Shown here: positions 7,380 to 11,783 of the stretch, piece after piece
How positions within the stretch are numbered: the stretch's first letter is position 1
How the letters are laid out: every line of letters starts with the position of its first letter
From: an uncultured bacterium
GTDB lineage: Bacteria > Bacillota_A > Clostridia > Oscillospirales > Oscillospiraceae
Reading direction: 5' to 3'
DNA: 11,783 bases
Assembly: GCA_945917385.1 (NCBI GenBank)
Contig: CAMEHJ010000013.1
Location: 1-11,783 of the forward strand
Position numbers and translations under genes: made by a program
Notes under the pieces: generated by a model
Told to the model about the DNA's origin: nothing
The model's input: the letters and a program-made list of their open reading frames with translations, nothing else
The model's database searches: none

Positions 7380-7545
7380 ACCGTCCGGAGCAAAAAATCA
7401 AGGACAGCCCCGACGGTATGTAATTATTAAACCACCCCCGGTTCGGGGGTCGGCGTGAATCAAAGCCGCGCTTTTCCCCGAAGCGGGAGCGTCCTTGATC
7501 CCAGATTGCCGACCCCTCGCTTCCTTTTGCGGAAAACCGGGGGTC
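7380..7545 (-). promoter_or_regulatory. Structured RNA leader candidate upstream of nadE (attenuator or riboswitch-like), class unknown
   Basis: The purA-nadE gap (7354-7563, 210 nt) holds no convincing gene but many complementary blocks. Read on the minus strand, segment 1 (7545-7540, GACCCC) pairs with part of segment 2 (7516-7508, GGGGTCGGC). Segment 2 pairs 9/9 with segment 3 (7454-7446, GCCGACCCC). Segment 3 also forms a 7-bp GC hairpin with segment 4 (ACCCCCG-AAC-CGGGGGT, 7450-7434), followed by GGTTTAATAATT. A 9-bp stem ATCAAGGAC/GTCCTTGAT (7499-7491 with 7405-7397) encloses segments 3 and 4 and is followed by six T. ACCGTC/GACGGT (7417-7412 with 7385-7380) forms a further alternative hairpin just before the nadE ribosome site. 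The mutually exclusive pairings suggest attenuation. I recognise no T-box, glycine, SAM, preQ1, ZTP or NAD aptamer. It could instead be a terminator array or an independent small RNA. Confidence 0.45.
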
Positions 7546-7563
7546 ATTCTGTATTATTGTTGA

Positions 7564-8835
7564 TTACATCTCGAAGTATTCGTCGCGGCTTGCACCGACG
7601 GAGACATACTTTATTCTGCATCCGACGGCCTGCTCGATGTACTTGACGTAGCTCTGCGCCGCCTCGGGCAGCTCCTCAAAGCTGCGGCAGGAGGAGATAT
7701 CGCACTTCCAGCCGGGGACATACTCATAGATGGGCTTTGCCTCTCTGAGCGCATCGCCGGAGGGGAACACGTCAAGCCGCTCTCCCTCATGCTCATAGGC
7801 AACGCAGACGGGGATTTTGTCGAGGTAGGAGAGAACGTCAAGCTTTGTGAGTGCAAGCTCGGTCGCGCCCTGAACCTGAACGCCGTAGCGCGACGCCACA
7901 ACGTCGAAGCCGCCGACGCGGCGGGGTCTGCCGGTAGCGGCGCCGTACTCGCCGCCCGCCTCGCGAAGCGCGTCACCCTCAGGCCCGAAAAGCTCGCAGG
8001 TGAAGGGGCCTTCACCGACGCAGCTTGAATACGCCTTGGTGATGCCGACGATATTGTCAAGCCGCTTTGCGGGGATGCCGGCGCCGATGGGCGCGTAGGC
8101 CGCGATGGTATAGGAGGATGAGGTGTAGGGGATGATGCCGAAGTCAATATCCCTGAGTGCGCCGAGCTGAGCCTCGAACATGATGTTCTTGCCGCTGTCG
8201 GCTGCCTTGGTGAGATACTCGGTGGTGTTCTTTATATAGGGCTTGAGCGGATCACCGAACTTTCTGAGCCATGCGTACATCTCGTCGGCAGAAACCGGCT
8301 CATGCTTGTAGCCGCCCTCGACGGTGAGGTTTTTCCACACGCAGACGTCCTCTACCTTCTGGCGCAGGGACTTCTCATCCAGCAGATCGCCCATGCGGAA
8401 GGCCTTCTTCATGTACCGGTCGGCGTAAGAGGGGGCAATGCCGCGCATGGTGGAGCCGAACTTCTTGTCGGCAAGGCGCTGCTCCTCAATAATGTCGAGC
8501 AGCTTGTGGTAGGGCATACAGATCTCCGCTCTGTCGCTGATGATGAGGTTCGCGGGGGTGATGGAAATACCCTTTTCGCGCAGGGTGTCAGCCTCGTGGG
8601 TCAGGTGCTCGATATCGACGACCATTCCGGGACCCATGACGTTCACCGTCTCGGCCCTGAGAATACCGGAGGGGAGCAGATTGAGAATGAATTTGCCGCG
8701 CTCGTTGATAACGGTATGTCCCGCGTTGTTGCCGCCCTGATAACGGATGACCACATCATAGCGGGAGGAGAGCAGATCGACCATTCTGCCTTTACCCTCG
8801 TCGCCCCAGTTAACACCTACAACCGCTGTAAGCAT
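7564..8835 (-). CDS. purA: Adenylosuccinate synthase (IMP-aspartate ligase)
   Basis: First committed step from IMP to AMP: GTP-dependent condensation of IMP with aspartate. The 423-residue protein is full length. The N-terminal GTP loop reads NWGDEGKGR (9-17) with the catalytic Asp12, and NNAGHTV carries the catalytic His40. The QWGDEGKGK signature is changed at its first position (N for Q), a form I associate with clostridial enzymes. The IMP-binding segment GRPRRVGG replaces the common GW by GG. The C-terminus ends VSVGASRDEYFEM, with the nucleotide-binding SVG seen in the family. The start at 8835 has AAGGAGG about 8 nt upstream. It lies 68 nt after glmS in an AT-rich gap with a possible own promoter, so it may be transcribed both by read-through and separately. 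Confidence 0.96.
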   Translation of the reverse strand: MLTAVVGVNWGDEGKGRMVDLLSSRYDVVIRYQGGNNAGHTVINERGKFILNLLPSGILRAETVNVMGPGMVVDIEHLTHEADTLREKGISITPANLIISDRAEICMPYHKLLDIIEEQRLADKKFGSTMRGIAPSYADRYMKKAFRMGDLLDEKSLRQKVEDVCVWKNLTVEGGYKHEPVSADEMYAWLRKFGDPLKPYIKNTTEYLTKAADSGKNIMFEAQLGALRDIDFGIIPYTSSSYTIAAYAPIGAGIPAKRLDNIVGITKAYSSCVGEGPFTCELFGPEGDALREAGGEYGAATGRPRRVGGFDVVASRYGVQVQGATELALTKLDVLSYLDKIPVCVAYEHEGERLDVFPSGDALREAKPIYEYVPGWKCDISSCRSFEELPEAAQSYVKYIEQAVGCRIKYVSVGASRDEYFEM

Positions 8836-8856
8836 CTTAAAATCCTCCTTGAATTT

Positions 8857-8872
8857 ATCCGCAAAGGCGGAT
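8857..8872 (-). other. Small perfect hairpin just upstream of the purA ribosome site
   Basis: ATCCGC and GCGGAT form a 6-bp stem with a 4-nt loop between glmS and purA. On the minus strand it is followed by AAATTC and then the purA ribosome site, not by a T-run, so it is not a standard intrinsic terminator. It might stabilise the purA 5' end or mark a processing site. It overlaps the 3' edge of the TATAAT by two bases. Confidence 0.35.
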
Positions 8873-8876
8873 TATA
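8871..8876 (-). promoter_or_regulatory. Possible purA -10 element (TATAAT)
   Basis: A consensus TATAAT on the minus strand lies in the short AT-rich gap between glmS and purA, about 36 nt before the purA start. The best-spaced -35 (17 nt upstream) is a poor AGGTGT, and no TGn extension is present. Transcription would start inside the small hairpin at 8857-8872. A weak internal promoter is plausible but unproven. Confidence 0.3.
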
Positions 8877-8903
8877 TCTACTGCAAAATAGCAACACCTT
8901 ATT

Positions 8904-10727
8904 TTACTCTACGGTGACGGATTTTGCAAGGTTTTTAGGCTTATCTATATCGCAGCCGTTCTCTTTTGCCACATAGTAGGCAAAAAGCTGCAGCGGAACG
9001 ATCTCCGGCACGGGCAGAAGCAGCGCGTCCGTCTCCGGCACGAAGATAACGTCGTCCGCCTCGGTGAAGATGCGGCGGTTGCCCTCGATGGCGGCGGCGA
9101 GAACTCTCGCGCCTCTGGCCTTGACCTCCTTGACGTTCGACATCATCTTGTCGAACAGCGCCTCCTGACACGCGAGCGCGACGACAAGCCGCCCCTGCTC
9201 GATAAGGGCGATGGTGCCGTGCTTGAGCTCGCCGGCGGCGTATGCCTCGGAGTGGAGGTAGGAGATCTCCTTGAGCTTGAGCGAACCCTCAAGGCACATG
9301 GCGTAGTCGAGATTGCGTCCGATGAAGAACATGGAGCTTTGACCCCTGTACCGCTGAACGAGGTAGGGGATGTGGGTATTGAGGTCAACGGCGCGCTGAA
9401 CGCGCTCGGGCAGGTTGGAAATGCCTTCAACCAGCTCTGAGTACCGTTCCTCGCTTATTTTGCCCAGCCTGTCCGCTGCCCAGACGGCAAACAAATCGAG
9501 CAGGGCGATCTGGGTGGTGTAGCCCTTGGTCGTGGCGACGGCGATTTCGGGGCCTGCCCAGGTGTAGAGGACGTAATCGGCGAGCTTTGCAATCGTGCTG
9601 CCGACGACGTTCACGATAGCGAGCGTTACCGCGCCTCTCGCCTTGCACTCCTTGAGGGCTGCAATGGTGTCCGCCGTCTCGCCCGACTGGGAGATGACGA
9701 TGAGCAGGGTGCTGTCGTCGATGATCGGGTTTCTGTAACGAAGCTCGCTTGCAAGCTCGGTCTGCACCGGGATGCGGCAAAGCTCCTCAATAACATATCT
9801 GCCCACGCAGCCCGCATGGTATGCCGAGCCGCAGGCGGTGATCACGATTTTTTTGATATCCTTGAGCTTTTCTCCAAACTGCTCAAACTCATCAAGCACG
9901 ACCCTGCCGTTTTTGACCCTCGGCTCGACGGTAGCCTTGAGCGCGCGCGGCTGCTCCATGATCTCCTTGAGCATAAAGTGCTCGTAGCCGCCCTTTTCGG
10001 CTGCCTCCACGTCCCAGATGACGCGGGAAATGCTCTTTTGCACGGTGCGTCCCGTGCAGTCAAAGACCTCGATGCTGTCGGGGCTGAGCTCGGCAAACTC
10101 GCCGTCCTCCATATATATGACGTTCTTTGTATGGCTGACGAGCGCCGTCACGTCGGAGGCAAAGAAGCTCTCCCCCGCGCCGACGCCGAGGATGAGGGGA
10201 GATGCGAGCTTCGCGGCAAAGAGCCTGTCCGGGAAGTCCGAGCACACGACGCCGAGCGCATAGCTGCCCTCAAGCCGGGCGGCGGTTTTGAGCACGGCAC
10301 GCTTCGCGTCGCCCTTGTAATAGTGCTCAAGCAGGTGGACAATGACCTCGGTATCCGTCTCGCTGGTGAACTTGAAGCCGCAGCCTACAAGCTCCTCGCG
10401 CAGAGCGGCGTAGTTTTCGATAATGCCGTTATGGACGATGGCGAAACGCCCGTCGTTTGACATATGCGGGTGGGCGTTATTGTCCGTGGGCGCGCCGTGC
10501 GTTGCCCAGCGGGTGTGGCCGATGCCGGCGGTGCCGTTCAGTTCGTCCTCGCGTATCAGGGAGATGAGGTTGTCCAGATGTCCGCTGGCCTTGACCATTT
10601 TAAGACCGTCCGGAGTGTTGACCGCAACGCCCGCGGAGTCATAGCCGCGGTATTCAAGCCGCCTCAGTCCGGAAAGGAGTATGGGGGAGGCGCTGTTTGC
10701 GCCGGTGTAACCGACTATACCACACAT
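8904..10727 (-). CDS. glmS: Glutamine-fructose-6-phosphate aminotransferase (isomerising), glucosamine-6-phosphate synthase
   Basis: Makes glucosamine-6-phosphate from fructose-6-phosphate and glutamine, the entry to UDP-GlcNAc for peptidoglycan and surface glycans. The 607 residues match the usual 600-610. The N-terminal class II glutaminase domain (1-240) starts MCGIVGYTG, with nucleophile Cys2, HTRWATHGAP (71-80) and HNGIIENY (99-106). Two sugar isomerase (SIS) domains follow: about 290-420 with TACGSAYHAG and SQSGETADT, and about 455-585 with GRNLDYAMCLEGSLKLKEI and AYAAGELKHG. The C-terminal tail DIDKPKNLAKSVTVE carries the ring-opening Lys602. The start at 10727 has a ribosome site (AAGGAG) overlapping the pyrG stop codon, 14 nt away, so the genes are coupled. 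No glmS ribozyme can fit upstream, so the usual glucosamine-6-phosphate feedback on the mRNA is absent here. Confidence 0.97.
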   Translation of the reverse strand: MCGIVGYTGANSASPILLSGLRRLEYRGYDSAGVAVNTPDGLKMVKASGHLDNLISLIREDELNGTAGIGHTRWATHGAPTDNNAHPHMSNDGRFAIVHNGIIENYAALREELVGCGFKFTSETDTEVIVHLLEHYYKGDAKRAVLKTAARLEGSYALGVVCSDFPDRLFAAKLASPLILGVGAGESFFASDVTALVSHTKNVIYMEDGEFAELSPDSIEVFDCTGRTVQKSISRVIWDVEAAEKGGYEHFMLKEIMEQPRALKATVEPRVKNGRVVLDEFEQFGEKLKDIKKIVITACGSAYHAGCVGRYVIEELCRIPVQTELASELRYRNPIIDDSTLLIVISQSGETADTIAALKECKARGAVTLAIVNVVGSTIAKLADYVLYTWAGPEIAVATTKGYTTQIALLDLFAVWAADRLGKISEERYSELVEGISNLPERVQRAVDLNTHIPYLVQRYRGQSSMFFIGRNLDYAMCLEGSLKLKEISYLHSEAYAAGELKHGTIALIEQGRLVVALACQEALFDKMMSNVKEVKARGARVLAAAIEGNRRIFTEADDVIFVPETDALLLPVPEIVPLQLFAYYVAKENGCDIDKPKNLAKSVTVE

Positions 10728-10741
10728 AAATTTTTCTCTCC

Positions 10742-11783
10742 TTATTTTTTGTCCGCCGCCGCGCCCACAAGACCGAGGAAGAGCGGGTGCGCCTTGTTCG
10801 GGCGGCTCTTGAACTCGGGGTGGAACTGCACGCCGACATAGAATCTGTTCCCGCCGGCCTCAACCGTTTCGACGATGCTGCCGTCGGGCGAGGTGCCGCT
10901 GACGACAAGACCGTGCGATATAAGCTCGGCGCGGTATTCGTTATTGAACTCGTAGCGGTGGCGGTGGCGCTCGGAAATTTCGTTCGTTCCGTAGCACTCG
11001 CGCATTTTGGTGCCCTCGGCAATACGGCAGGGGTACGCGCCGAGACGGAGCGTGCCGCCCTTGTCGGTGGTGCTTGTCTGGTCGGGCAGAAAGTCGATGA
11101 CCTTGTGAGTGCTGTACTCGTCAAATTCGCCGGAGTTTGCGTCCGCCATGCCGCACACGCTGCGCGCGAAGGCGATGACGGCGACCTGCATACCGAGGCA
11201 GATGCCGAGATACGGCACGTTGTTTTCGCGGCAGTAGTCCGCGGCGGCAATCATGCCCTCTATTCCTCTGCTGCCGAAGCCGCCGGGGACGATGACCCCG
11301 TCACAGCCCGCGAGCTTTTCCTTTACATTTTCGCACGTTACTCCCTCGGAGTCAAGCCATTCTATATCAACAAAGCAGCCTTTTTCGTATCCCGCATGGC
11401 GAAGCGCCTCCGCAACGGAGAGATATGCGTCGTGGAGCTGCACATATTTGCCGACCAGCGCTATCTTCACGCTCTTACGGCGGTTTTCGATTCTCTCGAG
11501 CATCCTCTCCCACTCCCGAAGGTCGATGTCGGGGGCGTTTATATTCAGCTCGCGGCAGACGATGGAGGAAAAACCGCTCTGCTCAAGCATGACGGGCGCT
11601 TCGTACAGCGTGGGCAGCGTGACATTTTCGATGACGCAGTCGTCCTTGACGTTGCAGAACATGGCTATCTTGCGGAAGATGGACGGCTCAAGATGCTCGT
11701 CACAGCGCAGGATTATGATGTCGGGTGCGATGCCCATGCCCTGAAGCTCCTTGACGGAGTGCTGGGTGGGCTTGGTCTTGTGC
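10742..11783 (-). CDS. pyrG: CTP synthase, C-terminal two thirds (N-terminus beyond window edge)
   Basis: Converts UTP to CTP using ATP and glutamine. The frame stays open to the right edge, where it reads HKTKPTQHSVKELQGMGIAPD, the well-conserved end of the synthase domain. The Met at 11737 is therefore internal. About 346 of roughly 535 residues are visible. They hold the end of the amidoligase domain, the linker (RRKSVKIALVGKYVQLHDAY), and the class I glutaminase domain with PGGFGSRG, the nucleophile elbow YLGICLGMQ and the catalytic HPEFKSRP. The ERHRHRYEFN segment is also typical. It ends ADKK with a TAA that overlaps the glmS ribosome site. Any pyrG leader that might regulate by CTP-sensitive reiterative transcription lies outside the window. 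Confidence 0.97.
   Translation of the reverse strand, partial: HKTKPTQHSVKELQGMGIAPDIIILRCDEHLEPSIFRKIAMFCNVKDDCVIENVTLPTLYEAPVMLEQSGFSSIVCRELNINAPDIDLREWERMLERIENRRKSVKIALVGKYVQLHDAYLSVAEALRHAGYEKGCFVDIEWLDSEGVTCENVKEKLAGCDGVIVPGGFGSRGIEGMIAAADYCRENNVPYLGICLGMQVAVIAFARSVCGMADANSGEFDEYSTHKVIDFLPDQTSTTDKGGTLRLGAYPCRIAEGTKMRECYGTNEISERHRHRYEFNNEYRAELISHGLVVSGTSPDGSIVETVEAGGNRFYVGVQFHPEFKSRPNKAHPLFLGLVGAAADKK

Noticed and set aside
7380..7545. Intergenic structure as 6S RNA, SRP RNA, tmRNA, T-box or glycine riboswitch
   Set aside because: No rod-like end-to-end pairing for 6S, no conserved SRP tip or T-box bulge sequence, and only a superficial GGAGCAAAA similarity to glycine riboswitches without the rest of the motif.
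7455..7646. A 63-codon plus-strand reading frame in the purA-nadE gap
   Set aside because: It runs into purA antisense, has Arg/Pro-rich low-complexity composition typical of shadow frames in GC-rich DNA, and has no ribosome site.
7564..8835. PurA signature changes (NWGDEGKG, GRPRRVGGF) as a sign of altered function
   Set aside because: Catalytic Asp and His and overall length are normal, and I recall the NWGDEGKG form from other clostridial PurA proteins, so it looks like lineage variation.
10605..10615. ACCGTCCGGAG occurring both in the nadE leader (7380-7390) and inside glmS
   Set aside because: An 11-base match is expected by chance several times in a window this size with this GC content.

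Overview
The window reads as a chromosomal segment of a GC-rich Clostridia-type Firmicute, probably a gut Oscillospirales/Ruminococcaceae-like bacterium. The basis is strong AAGGAGG-type ribosome binding sites, very tight gene spacing, a CaiT-like BCCT transporter and NadE/PurA/GlmS/PyrG proteins that look clostridial. This placement is inference from gene content and style. No 16S or other phylogenetic marker is present.

The left half (1-6579) is a plus-strand run of six genes separated by 4-28 nt, so almost certainly one operon. It starts with the C-terminal three quarters of a Wzx-type polysaccharide flippase (cut by the window edge). Two tandem paralogous ATP-grasp ligases follow, then a CaiT-like BCCT transporter, a DegT/StrS-family PLP sugar aminotransferase, and a small three-helix membrane protein of unknown function. 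The combination suggests the end of a cell-surface glycan cluster. An amino sugar could be made by the aminotransferase and then acylated through an amide bond by carboxylate-amine ligases. The BCCT transporter might supply a carboxylated betaine-type compound. That pathway is a hypothesis; only the individual families are secure. A bidirectional intrinsic terminator (6563-6600) ends this operon and also serves the convergent minus-strand genes.

The right half (6613-11783) is a minus-strand set of housekeeping genes. In transcription order it is pyrG (5' end outside the window), glmS, purA, nadE. They encode CTP synthase, glucosamine-6-phosphate synthase, adenylosuccinate synthase and ammonia-dependent NAD synthase. 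PyrG and GlmS take nitrogen from glutamine, PurA from aspartate and NadE from ammonia. pyrG and glmS are translationally coupled, with no room for the glmS ribozyme that usually precedes glmS in Firmicutes. A short AT-rich gap with a consensus TATAAT lies before purA.

The only sizeable non-coding stretch (7354-7563, 210 nt) lies between purA and nadE and is rich in perfect complementary segments. On the minus strand four segments can pair 1:2, 2:3 and 3:4, as in an attenuator. A separate 9-bp long-range stem is followed by a run of six T. I do not recognise it as a known RNA family, and it is the best candidate here for an undescribed regulatory element. No tRNA, rRNA, CRISPR array, insertion sequence or attachment site was seen.
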